Assembly (NCBI GenBank): GCA_026391315.1
Contig: JAPLDT010000009.1
Location: 124,001 to 188,000, forward strand
Length of the DNA: 64,000 nt
Direction of reading: 5' to 3'
Source of the DNA: Bacteroidia bacterium
GTDB lineage: Bacteria > Bacteroidota > Bacteroidia > Bacteroidales > Prolixibacteraceae
The notes below the pieces were generated by a model that saw only the letters and a program-made list of their open reading frames with translations, searched no databases and was not told the origin of the DNA. The translations under genes and the position numbers were made by a program. Positions 55,701 through 63,935 of this stretch are shown in pieces (position 1 is the stretch's first letter; each line of letters starts with the position of its first letter).

Positions 55701-56177
55701 AGTCCCTTTTACCACGATGGTAACACCCGGCAAAACAGTTCCTGACTGATCGGTGACTTTACCTGTAACTTTTTTACCCTGTTGTTGGTCTATCAGAACT
55801 AAACTTGCATCGTTCTGTTTATGAATGACAATCAATTTGTTATTAATGGTATAAGTCATACCAGTACCAACAAGTATCTCGTTGAGAATCTGTTCAACAA
55901 GCTGATCCGCTGCATTTATATCAATCCGTTTTGTTAAATCAATTTGGTTGACATTGTAAAAAATCGAGAATTCTGATTGCTTTTCAATTCCTTCAAAAAT
56001 CTCACTTAAGGTTATGTTCTGACCTGAAATATTCAACCTTGTTGATTGAGAATAAGTAGTAGCAGACAGTTGAAAAAATGCGGTGAAAATTAGTAGCGTG
56101 ATTAGTTTCATAGTTCGCAAGATTTGAGCAAAGTCCTCATATGACTTACCCTTCAGGTTAATCAATTTTTTTTTCAT
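52794..56177 (-). CDS. SusC-like TonB-dependent outer-membrane transporter with STN domain
   Basis: The 1127-residue protein has an N-terminal signal (after about residue 45), an STN domain (RLNISGQNITLSEIFEGIEKQ), a carboxypeptidase-regulatory-like beta-sandwich (GKVTDQSGTVLPGVTIVVKG), the TonB-box/plug start (AVGYGTQRKMNLTGSVSAVS) and a 22-stranded barrel ending in F (AGIDIKF). STN-type SusC proteins signal through a FecR anti-sigma factor; a FecR gene lies 136 bases upstream. It imports oligosaccharides together with the SusD-like lipoprotein. Confidence 0.95.
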   Translation of the reverse strand: MKKKLINLKGKSYEDFAQILRTMKLITLLIFTAFFQLSATTYSQSTRLNISGQNITLSEIFEGIEKQSEFSIFYNVNQIDLTKRIDINAADQLVEQILNEILVGTGMTYTINNKLIVIHKQNDASLVLIDQQQGKKVTGKVTDQSGTVLPGVTIVVKGTINGTITDSNGNYTLSNVPENATMQFSFVGMKTQEILVSGKSTINVTILEETIGLDEVVAVGYGTQRKMNLTGSVSAVSSESLASRPQTNASNLLQGRVAGLNVTQPTGQPGVDDGIYQIRGLGSFGASSDPLILVDGVVGTLSNVAPNDIGNITVLKDAASASIYGARAANGVILVTTKKAAKGTSIEYKLDVGSQSATRLPDLIYNTAEYMGMYNSARQRSGLAPLFSQAIIDSYANSNGNPEYPNFNWMDYYFNPASTVNHYLSISNTSDKSSFKLSLNYLNEDGIVPNINFKRYNAQLNFNNQITKGIKIGTIIGAVYKDNHQPPAWEESSVLTIIRMAPDYSPLLPDGSGRKSSIAYPFEPSYGSDVYFNNGALYTKTYGLNAQAYVDVNLLKGLVWSSKAAVNYSDITSKNWGFQSHEHYYFHKLPGQTDYTLNPGDTYTAGVKDQYTVSVTPTLYSTLTYETKIGLDHNFKAMLGYEQQSNKTVWLGGSKNVFPVPSLQELDAGGSTGQAVNGSAYEWALRSYFGRIAYDYKGKYLVEVNTRYDGTSRVSPKKRWGLFPSVSLGWRISDEKFMKDKISWLDNLKFRASVGVLGNQEIGNYSYQDILNLSQYNFGTTNIPGVKLTRLTDQNLKWESTKVIDFGVDIDISKRLLGITFDMFRKDTYDILATLPVPSSLGLIGPITNNGELQNTGWEMELRHAKKIGDFSYDVNFLFSTYKNKLLSIVTPTKGINEVGLAYSSFYLYEMAGIFQSQADIDASPKQALYKPHPGDIKIKDVNGDGVIDSKDRKSFSPYPDFTYSFGLNARYKAFELSVFLQGVQGIHKRIYGWGWDPFVQGDPPLAMYRNAWTPTNPSNTIPAVYIGSGDAGGGYGGVKAYPNTFQLQDASFLRVKSVKLSYTLPQRIVDKIKSKGINVYVNGDNLFTFTKYPGTDPERRMDGPNGGRGFYYPQVRTLNAGIDIKF

Positions 56178-56233
56178 AAATTTGACGTGTTAAGACAATT
56201 AATTAATTATTTATTTGTTGATTGATTGATTGT

Positions 56234-56266
56234 GAAGGCGAATCGTTGTGGCGACGATTCGTCTTC
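56234..56266 (-). other. Intercistronic stem-loop between fecR and susC
   Basis: A 13-base stem with one wobble (GAAGGCGAATCGT and its partner) around a 7-base loop TGTGGCG. On the minus strand no T run follows, so it is more likely an RNA-stability or attenuating element separating regulator and transporter expression than a terminator. Confidence 0.5.
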
Positions 56267-56313
56267 TTTTTTTAATTTATTCTACTTTTTTACATAGGCA
56301 TTGAATTTAAATA

Positions 56314-57306
56314 TTAATCTATTGATTTATAGTTTATTATAAATTCCCTGAAATTTGTTTTGTGATAGTTTATAGGAGAAGTCATTTTTATAGCATCAAG
56401 TACCTGCCATATTGTTTCTTGATTTTTGAATCTCCCTGAGTATGAATACTTGCTTAGTCTTAAATCAGAAAGGGTCAACTTTACATCATACCAACGTTCC
56501 AAACGTTTTACCAATTCCGGGAACGGGATATTTTTAAAAATAAATTGGCCATCTTTCCAAGCCACGTCCTGTTCAACATTAGTTGCTGTTAATGAATAAT
56601 GCCGGGCATTTTTATCGAGCAAGAATTTTTCTCCAGGCATAACACGGATTAACTGTTCAGTATCGTGCATTTTGAGGTTTACCTTCCCTTCTACCAGTGT
56701 AGTCGTTGAAAAAAGATCCTCATTATATGAACATACATTGAGTTGTGTTCCTGTAACCGAAATATCGAAATCTTTGGTTTTGACGGTAAAAGGATGTACA
56801 GAATCGGATTTGACGTGAAAGAAGGCTTCTCCCGACAAGGTTACCATCCTGTTTTGAGAGGAGAAGTTGCTTGAATAAGATAGTTTACTGCCTGAATTTA
56901 AACTGATTTCTGTTCCGTCGGACAACAAAACACTGGAACGTGAACCTAAAGGTACTGTAAAGACCTGAAGATTTTTATGTTGATAAACACTTATATTAGG
57001 AGATAATAAACTGATTATCAATCCAACCAGGAATATAGCTGCAACAGGAATTGACCATTGTAAAAATAGGTTCCTGGATTTTCTACTTTTCTCATACTTG
57101 TTTTTGTAAAACAGGATGAGTTGCTCATTCCCAAAATCTTTAACAAACCTGGATGAATCAAAAATATCCTTGATTTCAAGGTAAACTTTTTTATTTTCGC
57201 TGCTTTGATTGATCCAAGCTAGTAATTCCTTCTGTTCATTGTCATTACATTCTTCACTGACGAAGCGTATAATTAAGTTTTCTATCCGGGTTTGATCCAT
57301 AATCAA
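56314..57306 (-). CDS. FecR family anti-sigma factor
   Basis: The 330-residue protein has a cytoplasmic N-terminal helix region (IENLIIRFVSEECNDNEQKELLAWINQSSENKKVY), one membrane helix (WSIPVAAIFLVGLIISLL, about 86-103), the periplasmic FecR domain (LQVFTVPLGSRSSVLLSDGTEISLNSGSKLSY) and a C-terminal DUF4974 region (IPFPELVKRLERWYDVKLTLS). It would hold an ECF sigma factor inactive until SusC signals glycan. The cognate sigma gene, normally directly upstream, is not there; the upstream neighbour is an unrelated hydrolase-like gene with a terminator between. Start at 57306 or 57300. Confidence 0.92.
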   Translation of the reverse strand: MIMDQTRIENLIIRFVSEECNDNEQKELLAWINQSSENKKVYLEIKDIFDSSRFVKDFGNEQLILFYKNKYEKSRKSRNLFLQWSIPVAAIFLVGLIISLLSPNISVYQHKNLQVFTVPLGSRSSVLLSDGTEISLNSGSKLSYSSNFSSQNRMVTLSGEAFFHVKSDSVHPFTVKTKDFDISVTGTQLNVCSYNEDLFSTTTLVEGKVNLKMHDTEQLIRVMPGEKFLLDKNARHYSLTATNVEQDVAWKDGQFIFKNIPFPELVKRLERWYDVKLTLSDLRLSKYSYSGRFKNQETIWQVLDAIKMTSPINYHKTNFREFIINYKSID

Positions 57307-57455
57307 GTGTGGTTGCTGTTTGATTGATACAGTAAGAACAATATCAAGTCAAAAACTACGTCAGCACTTTTGAATTTTTTTGATTGACAGCAGTCACAAG
57401 GTTGTGCCTAGTACCCACATACTCCAAATGTTATGGAAAGAAGGTTTTAGGTATA

Positions 57456-57500
57456 AAAAATGAAGGTATTAAGGACAAAATGCTCTCCCTCAATACCTTC
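57456..57500 (-). terminator. Terminator of the propeller/barrel gene
   Basis: Arms GAAGGTATT-AAGG (57462-57474) and CCT-CAATACCTTC (57488-57500) pair over 9 plus 3 bases; on the minus strand ATTTTTTATACC follows. It separates the gene at 57550-59787 from fecR, so fecR needs its own promoter. Confidence 0.7.
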
Positions 57501-57549
57501 AGCACTATATTATCGTGGGTTGGTTCCCAAATGCTGCACGACTTTGTAT

Positions 57550-59787
57550 TTATTTATTCGGACCGCTGATTACGCCCAGATATCTTCCCATCCAGTAAGG
57601 TAGCAACCAGATATCCCCTGCGCTGCTTTCTGAAGTACCATTGCCATAGGTACGGTCCAGACTGAACATATTTCCATTGTGCCGTTGGATCGGTCTTTCC
57701 TGTGGTGGAAGTACCTCTTTGGTGGTCTGATTTCTGAAATTGGACGCAATTTTATCAATGTCTTTTCTGTTGCTGTTGATAATCACCCATTCAATCATAT
57801 CCATCGGATACTTTTTCAGCCACCAGGCAGCTTCATTCAGATCAAAATTGGCTGTTCCTGTCAGGGCGGTAAAGATATTCCAGGCTCCCTCCTTTTCGGG
57901 TCTTTCAATCTGCCAATGGTCAATGATGGAGGCCTTGAAGTTTGATTTCAGGGTATCGTTGAAGGCATACCGGTACAATCCCCAGTAACCCACAAAATAC
58001 ATCTCGTCATCAGAATGGTTCCAGTCTTCGGAAAGCTCTTTGCTGAGCTGGTCTGCTCCCGGATCTGCCTTGCCAATATTGGCCATTTTTTGCATCAGAT
58101 TTTCATAATAGCCGTAATTGTTCATCAAATCAAAGGCCTTTTGCTTGAAAATTTCCTTATGGGTAAAGTGATATCCTGTTTGAAGCATCGCAATGATGTT
58201 GGAGGAATTGATTTTCCTGTCGCCAACATTTTTTGGCCTTGCATTCACATACACCGGATTCCATTTGCCCCAAAGGGTCGGTTTCCCGTCGAAATCTATC
58301 AGGTACATGTAGTGCTCGACAATATGCGTCATCAAAATGTCGATCAGGTGAACCGAACGTTTTGTCAGATCGGGATCTCCGGTAAGCTCTGCCATAGCTG
58401 CCAAAGCAAAAATGTGACCGATGGCCTCGTCACTGCTGGTGGTTGCTTTCCAGTCCCACTCGGGATCTGCAGCATTTTTCCATCTGTCGGGATCAGAAAG
58501 ATGTTTCATCCAACCGCTGCGTTCGAAGGATCGGGATGGGAAGCCCTTTAAACCATTGATCGAATAGAGCCTTTCCATGGCATCCAGAGATTCCCTGCAG
58601 TTTTGCAGTGCATCTTCCGACTTGGTCACTGCATATCTGAAAACCTCTCCGGCAAGATACATGGAGGTCCACAGACCATCGTTGTCGGAGTCGCTCAACC
58701 TACCGCTTGCCAGATTTCCCTTTTCCATGCTGTCGAAAGAGGAGTTGAATCCATTCCTGATGTGCCTCAGTCTGACCTGCTTCTCATAGTATTCGGCCTT
58801 ATCGGCCAAAGTCCAGTTTTTGTATTCCATCTTGGTCAAACCTTTATCAGTCAGGATCAGAACCGTATTGCCTTCGCCTTTTGCAAAATCAACAACCAAG
58901 TTCCCCGGTAACCATCTTTCGCCGTTGTAAAAATTGTATTTCCCATCAGATCTTAATTGAAATGCACCTTCTGTAGATCCAAACCACATCTGGCCGTTTA
59001 CCTCTTTCAATGCGGTAATGTTGGTGGAAGGAACTCTTTGGACTATTTCTCTGATTTGCTTCAAGGATGCCGGATCAAACTTCAGGTATCCATTGCCCGT
59101 ACCAATAAATAAGCTCTTTTTATCGGATGTCAGGTCAAAACATGTCAGGTTAGCGGCTTTATAAACAATCTTTAATTCCTTGTTCTGGGGATTGAAGGTG
59201 CAGAGTTCATTAGTTCCCAGCAGCCAGAATAGATTGCGGGAAGTGTCAAATCTGATAGAAAGGACTTTTGCACCCGGGAAGCGCCCTGTCCAATCTACTC
59301 TTGAATCTTTGACCAACCGAATCTCTTTCCCGTTTGAAACCAGGAAAGAAAAGTCGGCTCCGGCTTCAAACTGAGTCGCATCGGGCAGTGAATGCTTTGA
59401 GAATAGTTTCCCGGCCCAGCTGTTGCTTAAAACGGCTTGGTCGTCCAGATAGACAAACTGATCCTTATAAATCAGCAAATCGGTCAGTTTCTTCTTTGCC
59501 ATGGGTCGGTAGGATTGATCCTTTTCTATAGTGCCGGCATAAAGAAATTCTCCTCCGTAAGGTTTGAACAGACCTGTCGAGGTCAAAATTTTAATATCAC
59601 CATTCCTGTCACAGCCCACTTTTAACAGATGAATGGTGTCAGATTTGGCATAAAACTTTATGCTGTACTCCTCAAGAAACGGAGTATCCCTGTAAACGGG
59701 TTGTTTTTCTTTGGTCTCCTTTGCAGGTGAAAAGGAGCATAAAAACAGTCCTCCAACAAATATCAGAAGGTAAAATAGCTTTCTCAT
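57550..59787 (-). CDS. Secreted protein with beta-propeller and alpha/alpha barrel
   Basis: The 745-residue protein has an export signal (MRKLFYLLIFVGGLFLCSF, possibly a lipobox at C17). The first half (about 45-330) has two-component-regulator-type propeller repeats, such as NITALKEVNGQMWFGSTEGAFQL. The second half (about 345-720) is helix-rich with a pattern of a six-hairpin barrel: SDNDGLWTSMYLAGEVFRYAVTKSEDA, DEAIGHIFALAAMAELTGD, and NHSDDEMYFVGYWGLYRYA. Such barrels occur in unsaturated-glycan hydrolases and related families. No family assigned. It ends before a terminator and starts opposite the GH127 gene. Confidence 0.6.
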   Translation of the reverse strand: MRKLFYLLIFVGGLFLCSFSPAKETKEKQPVYRDTPFLEEYSIKFYAKSDTIHLLKVGCDRNGDIKILTSTGLFKPYGGEFLYAGTIEKDQSYRPMAKKKLTDLLIYKDQFVYLDDQAVLSNSWAGKLFSKHSLPDATQFEAGADFSFLVSNGKEIRLVKDSRVDWTGRFPGAKVLSIRFDTSRNLFWLLGTNELCTFNPQNKELKIVYKAANLTCFDLTSDKKSLFIGTGNGYLKFDPASLKQIREIVQRVPSTNITALKEVNGQMWFGSTEGAFQLRSDGKYNFYNGERWLPGNLVVDFAKGEGNTVLILTDKGLTKMEYKNWTLADKAEYYEKQVRLRHIRNGFNSSFDSMEKGNLASGRLSDSDNDGLWTSMYLAGEVFRYAVTKSEDALQNCRESLDAMERLYSINGLKGFPSRSFERSGWMKHLSDPDRWKNAADPEWDWKATTSSDEAIGHIFALAAMAELTGDPDLTKRSVHLIDILMTHIVEHYMYLIDFDGKPTLWGKWNPVYVNARPKNVGDRKINSSNIIAMLQTGYHFTHKEIFKQKAFDLMNNYGYYENLMQKMANIGKADPGADQLSKELSEDWNHSDDEMYFVGYWGLYRYAFNDTLKSNFKASIIDHWQIERPEKEGAWNIFTALTGTANFDLNEAAWWLKKYPMDMIEWVIINSNRKDIDKIASNFRNQTTKEVLPPQERPIQRHNGNMFSLDRTYGNGTSESSAGDIWLLPYWMGRYLGVISGPNK

Positions 59788-60106
59788 TGTGTAGTAGTTA
59801 AATAAACGATTCAGCCGCTAAAATTACTCATTTTTCCCAAAATACATTTGTTGAACAGTTTATTCTACAAAAGGATAACCTATTTTAGCATAAAAATTTG
59901 AAGATGAAGTAAAAATATAATAAACAGATGAAATGAGCATAATTGCAAAATCACCAATCGATATGATTAAACTGAAATGCGAATTCCATTTGGCCATTGA
60001 AAAACAAAATATAAACAAATGAAATACCCATGAGGAAATATTCACACCAACCGAAAATGATTATGTGGGTATTCCATCTGACCTTTGAAAAACAACATAT
60101 AAACAG
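59788..60106. repeat. Divergent intergenic region with a triplicated leader
   Basis: A 42-base unit at 59983-60024 matches 60071-60112 at 37 positions; the second copy ends in the GH127 start codon. A third, shorter copy (ATAATAAACAGATGAAATGAG type) lies at 59915-59937. The ATGs are at 59928, 60019 and 60107, about 90 bases apart. The first two open tiny or abortive frames. No other gene is seen. Confidence 0.65.
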
Positions 60107-62071
60107 ATGAAAATCAAATCTATTCTGTTCTGCTCACTGGCTCTGAATGTAATTTTAACAATTTCATTCTCTGATACTTATGCCCAGAAACAGCCTCAAA
60201 AAGATTATCCCATTCAGCCGGTGAATTTTACAAAGGTGAAAGTGAATGATCACTTCTGGGCGCCACGCATCGAATTGAACCAGAAAGTGACCATCCCAAT
60301 TGCATTGGATCAGTGTTACAAAACCGGCAGGGTTGAGAATTTCAAGATTGCAGGAAAATTGACCAAGGGGAAGTTTCAGTCCGAATATCCTTTTGATGAT
60401 TCGGATCTCTATAAAATTATCGAAGGGGCCAGCTATTCACTGCAAACAAATCCCAATCCGATGCTGGAAAGCCGCATTGACACTGTGATCCATTACATCA
60501 CCCTTGCACAGGAACCGGATGGCTACCTCTACACCAACCGCACCATTGATTCGCTTCACATGCATCCATGGGTAGGGAAAAAGAGATGGGAGAAGGATCC
60601 TGAACTGAGCCACGAACTTTACAATCTTGGTCATCTCTACGAAGCAGCCTACGCCCATTTCCTGGCTACTGGGAAACGCACCCTTCTGGATGTTGCCATC
60701 AAGAGCGCCAATTTGGTAGATCATGATTTCGGTCCAGGAAAACTCTCGTATTATCCGGGCCATCAGGTTATTGAAATGGGCCTTGCAAAACTATACCGGA
60801 TTACCGGCGAAGAGCGTTACCTCAAACTGGCAAAATTTTTTCTCGATTGCAGGAGAAACGGCAATGAGTACAACCAGGCGCATATTCCTGTAATTGAGCA
60901 GGATAAAATAGTGGGTCACGCCGTGCGGGCAACCTATATGTATGCCGGAATGGCCGATGTTTCTGCCCTGACAGGTGAAGTCTCTTATCAAAAAGCCATC
61001 GATAAGATCTGGAACGATCTCCTAAAAACCAAATTGTATGTCACCGGTGGAATAGGTTCGGCCGGAAAAAACGAAGGATTCAGCGATCCCTATTCTTTGC
61101 CGAACCTCACCGCATATTGCGAAACTTGTGCCTCCATCAGCAATGTATTCTGGAACTACCGCATGTTTCTTCTGGAAGGGGATGCCAAATATTTTGATGT
61201 GCTGGAAAGGACACTGTACAATGCCCTTTTATCGGGTATTTCGCTGAGCGCCGATCGGTTTTTCTATCCCAACCCGCTCGAATCTCACGGCAAAAATCAG
61301 CGAAGCGCCTGGTTTGGCTGTGCCTGCTGCCCCAGTAATATCTGCCGTTTTATTCCTTCCGTACCCGGATATGTCTACGCGCAAAAAGATGATTCTTTGT
61401 ATGTCAATCTGTTTATGAATAACACGGCAACTGTCAATCTGCACGGGGATCAGGTCTCCATCGAACAGGTAACAGACTATCCATGGTCGGGAAAAATTAC
61501 CATGAAGATCAATCCTGGTAAGCGTGGAAAATTCAACCTCCTGGTAAGAATACCGGGATGGGCACAAAATCAGCCGCTTCCATCAGATTTATACCGTTTC
61601 AAAACTCCGGATAGGATCAAGGCCACCATCAGCGTGAACGGAACCAATGCGGCCTATCAACTCAAAAAAGGATATGCGATGATTTCAAGGGAATGGAAGA
61701 AGGGAGATCAGCTTGTTTTGAATTTACCTATGCCTGTGAGGGAACTCATTGCCCATCCCGAAATCAAGGCAGACTCCGGCAGAGTCGCCATTCAACGGGG
61801 ACCATTGGTCTACTGTTTTGAATGGCCTGACAACAAATATGTTAAAATACAAAATCTCCTGCTAAACAACAAAAACAGTTACCAAACAGAGTTTATTCCG
61901 AACCTTTTGAATGGCGTTACCGTCATCAAAACAACTGGTATTGACACCGACGTTAAAACTGGAAACACCAAACAATCCATCATTGCTATCCCCTACTACT
62001 CCTGGGCAAACAGGGGTGCGGGTGAAATGAACGTTTGGATGAAAGTTCAAAAACAACCAGTTGAGCGTTGA
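60107..62071 (+). CDS. GH127 beta-L-arabinofuranosidase-type enzyme
   Basis: The 654-residue protein (signal peptide to about residue 26, DTYAQ) has the DUF1680/GH127 fold: NFTKVKVNDHFWAPRI at the start, an (alpha/alpha)6 barrel, and the zinc/catalytic site with E339 and C341 in AYCETCAS and C407-C408 in WFGCACCPSN. In the well-studied enzyme of the family the cysteine equivalent to C407 is the nucleophile. It would remove beta-L-arabinofuranose from plant glycans. It is the only large plus-strand gene of the right arm and diverges from the propeller gene. Confidence 0.9.
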   Translation: MKIKSILFCSLALNVILTISFSDTYAQKQPQKDYPIQPVNFTKVKVNDHFWAPRIELNQKVTIPIALDQCYKTGRVENFKIAGKLTKGKFQSEYPFDDSDLYKIIEGASYSLQTNPNPMLESRIDTVIHYITLAQEPDGYLYTNRTIDSLHMHPWVGKKRWEKDPELSHELYNLGHLYEAAYAHFLATGKRTLLDVAIKSANLVDHDFGPGKLSYYPGHQVIEMGLAKLYRITGEERYLKLAKFFLDCRRNGNEYNQAHIPVIEQDKIVGHAVRATYMYAGMADVSALTGEVSYQKAIDKIWNDLLKTKLYVTGGIGSAGKNEGFSDPYSLPNLTAYCETCASISNVFWNYRMFLLEGDAKYFDVLERTLYNALLSGISLSADRFFYPNPLESHGKNQRSAWFGCACCPSNICRFIPSVPGYVYAQKDDSLYVNLFMNNTATVNLHGDQVSIEQVTDYPWSGKITMKINPGKRGKFNLLVRIPGWAQNQPLPSDLYRFKTPDRIKATISVNGTNAAYQLKKGYAMISREWKKGDQLVLNLPMPVRELIAHPEIKADSGRVAIQRGPLVYCFEWPDNKYVKIQNLLLNNKNSYQTEFIPNLLNGVTVIKTTGIDTDVKTGNTKQSIIAIPYYSWANRGAGEMNVWMKVQKQPVER

Positions 62072-62110
62072 GAGTTAAAAGTAATCGATTAAAAAATAAC
62101 ATGAAGGCGT

Positions 62111-63043
62111 TCAATGCATCTCCGTGTCGCAAACACCGATTCCCCCTCTGAAATAGTTAAACTGCACATTGGGATGGTCGGCCAGCAAGGACATTGGCAC
62201 AGAACTGTCCATAATCTTCTTTCCGATCATGAAAGCTGTTAACCTTTGACCAAAAGAATTGTCATGTACCCCCGCTTGCCAAATAGATACTTTTTCTGCC
62301 TTCCATGTTTGAACCGGTCCAACGGTTAATGCCTGCCTGGGAATACCAGTAACTACACCTCCTCCACTGGTTCGTGCATTTTGCATGCAGGTGATCGGAT
62401 GCAGATCTACCACGCGTGTGGTAAGTTTTCTGAACTCCTCGGGTGTAGGCGGCAAATCCTTGTATAATCCTTCGCGTTTTACGGGATCATTGAATGCCCA
62501 GTGTTTGGTGTCACCCTGTCCACCCTGCATCACGGCACAACGAACACCACTCTCCCAACTCTTCACATATCCACTTGTGTCAGATTTCGGAAAATGCAGA
62601 TTCGAATCCGGCATACTTAAATTTCTTTCTATCCGGTTGAAACATAACTCCCGGTCAGCCTTCTCAAACGATAAAGGATGGGATGCATCCAACTCTTTGC
62701 CGTCAACAACCCACTCATCCATTCCCCAAAAATGTGAATTGGAAAGATTGATTTTTAACTCGTTGACCATTCGTGCGACAAGAGGTAATTGTTCCGTTGG
62801 GCCAATAGGTCCGCATATCCCAACAGGCCGGTCAGCAGTTGATTGTTGCCAGGCTGTAATGTATTCGAGCGCCTCGGCAAGGTAAAAATCCTCCAGGGTA
62901 TCGTAAAAAACTACTTTAAATCCCTCTCTGGATAGTTGAAGAAGGTCGTTTGCCGAGAGTTTGGCAACATCGCTCAGCAACTCATCCTCCAAAGTAGTAA
63001 AATCCCACCATTCCGGCGCAAGCATGCTTAATTTTCGTGTCAT
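62111..63043 (-). CDS. NagB-like glucosamine-6-phosphate isomerase/deaminase family protein
   Basis: The 310-residue protein is longer than E. coli NagB but keeps family landmarks: [22 protein letters not shown] (compare FNMDEY), the segment [15 protein letters not shown] matching the GxDxHxAFNEP active-site loop, and [14 protein letters not shown] near the C-terminal side. It may deaminate an amino sugar phosphate or isomerise a related phosphate. The next gene downstream is a PIG-L deacetylase, a frequent partner for N-acetylated sugars. Convergent with GH127. Confidence 0.82.
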   Translation of the reverse strand: MTRKLSMLAPEWWDFTTLEDELLSDVAKLSANDLLQLSREGFKVVFYDTLEDFYLAEALEYITAWQQSTADRPVGICGPIGPTEQLPLVARMVNELKINLSNSHFWGMDEWVVDGKELDASHPLSFEKADRELCFNRIERNLSMPDSNLHFPKSDTSGYVKSWESGVRCAVMQGGQGDTKHWAFNDPVKREGLYKDLPPTPEEFRKLTTRVVDLHPITCMQNARTSGGGVVTGIPRQALTVGPVQTWKAEKVSIWQAGVHDNSFGQRLTAFMIGKKIMDSSVPMSLLADHPNVQFNYFRGGIGVCDTEMH

Positions 63044-63138
63044 TATTATAATGTATTAGTTATATGTCTCTTATTTATCAATATATATGAAAGTTTCATT
63101 CGTTATTTCTCCCCTTTTCGTTTCGTACCCTATCGTTT

Positions 63139-63190
63139 ATCTCATATCTCATATCTCATATCTCATACCTCATAACTTATACCTCATAAC
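63139..63190. repeat. Seven-base tandem repeats TCTCATA
   Basis: Four to five units of the type ATCTCAT followed by variants ACCTCATAACTTAT. The array overlaps the 3' end of the PIG-L gene: its last codons (RSYEV) and stop lie inside the repeats. Similar units flank lgt/secA near 5.3 kb. Confidence 0.65.
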
Positions 63191-63935
63191 TCCTTACCAG
63201 CTCCCCAAGTGCCTCCTTCAACAAATTCTGCTGCGGAAAGGCGTGCCCCAGATGCTGCCTGAAACCTTCCGCATATTTTACATTGATCTCTGCCCCTCTT
63301 CGTGCTGAAAATCGTTTCATGGCGAGAATGTACTCATCCATATTGTGATGCGCTCTTAGCCAGCTACGCTGACTTTCGTGACAACCCAACATCTCCTCCT
63401 TGATGGGCATCTCACCGGATATGTCCACATAAAAAGACGGTAGAACCGGATTTCCGAGCAGATCTTTGCCATCAAAAGGATCACAATAGCAGAGGGTTGG
63501 CATCTCATCAAAAATTGGTTCGTTCACCTCCATATTTTTAATCCCTGCCGAAAAGCAAGCGGTCTGTACAATCCGACTGGTCATTTCGTGATCGACCATG
63601 TAATCTGCCGGGCTGGCGGTTAGCACCAACGAAGGTCTGACATTTCTGATCAAAGCCGTAGTCTTGTTGACCGACTCCCTGTCGTAGGATAAATAGATAT
63701 CTTCAAATTCCAGGCAATGGTAGTTCGCTCCCAATAGTGCCGCGGCCCTCCCTGCTTCAGCCTTCCTGGTAAGGCTTATCTCTTCCCGGGTATGTTCCGC
63801 AGAACCTTTGTCACCCGGGGTCATGGTTGCAATATGTACAATCCAACCGGCTTTTCTTAGTAACGACAGCGTGCCGGCAACCATGATCTCGGCATCATCC
63901 GGATGGGCAAATATTCCTAAAACTTTCTTTTCCAT
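63177..63935 (-). CDS. PIG-L family N-acetyl-sugar deacetylase
   Basis: The 252-residue protein has the zinc motif AHPDDAE (residues 11-17) and the distal histidine in DYMVDHEMTSRI, as in GlcNAc deacetylases such as MshB and BshB. It removes acetyl groups from N-acetylglucosamine-type compounds. It lies upstream of the NagB-like gene on the same strand with the repeat array between, so the pair may deacetylate and then deaminate or isomerise an amino sugar. The C-terminal residues are encoded by tandem repeat DNA. Confidence 0.9.
   Translation of the reverse strand: MEKKVLGIFAHPDDAEIMVAGTLSLLRKAGWIVHIATMTPGDKGSAEHTREEISLTRKAEAGRAAALLGANYHCLEFEDIYLSYDRESVNKTTALIRNVRPSLVLTASPADYMVDHEMTSRIVQTACFSAGIKNMEVNEPIFDEMPTLCYCDPFDGKDLLGNPVLPSFYVDISGEMPIKEEMLGCHESQRSWLRAHHNMDEYILAMKRFSARRGAEINVKYAEGFRQHLGHAFPQQNLLKEALGELVRSYEV

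Noticed and set aside
63139-63190. Possible CRISPR array
   Set aside because: Units are 7 bases with no spacers and no cas genes; it is a microsatellite-like tandem repeat.
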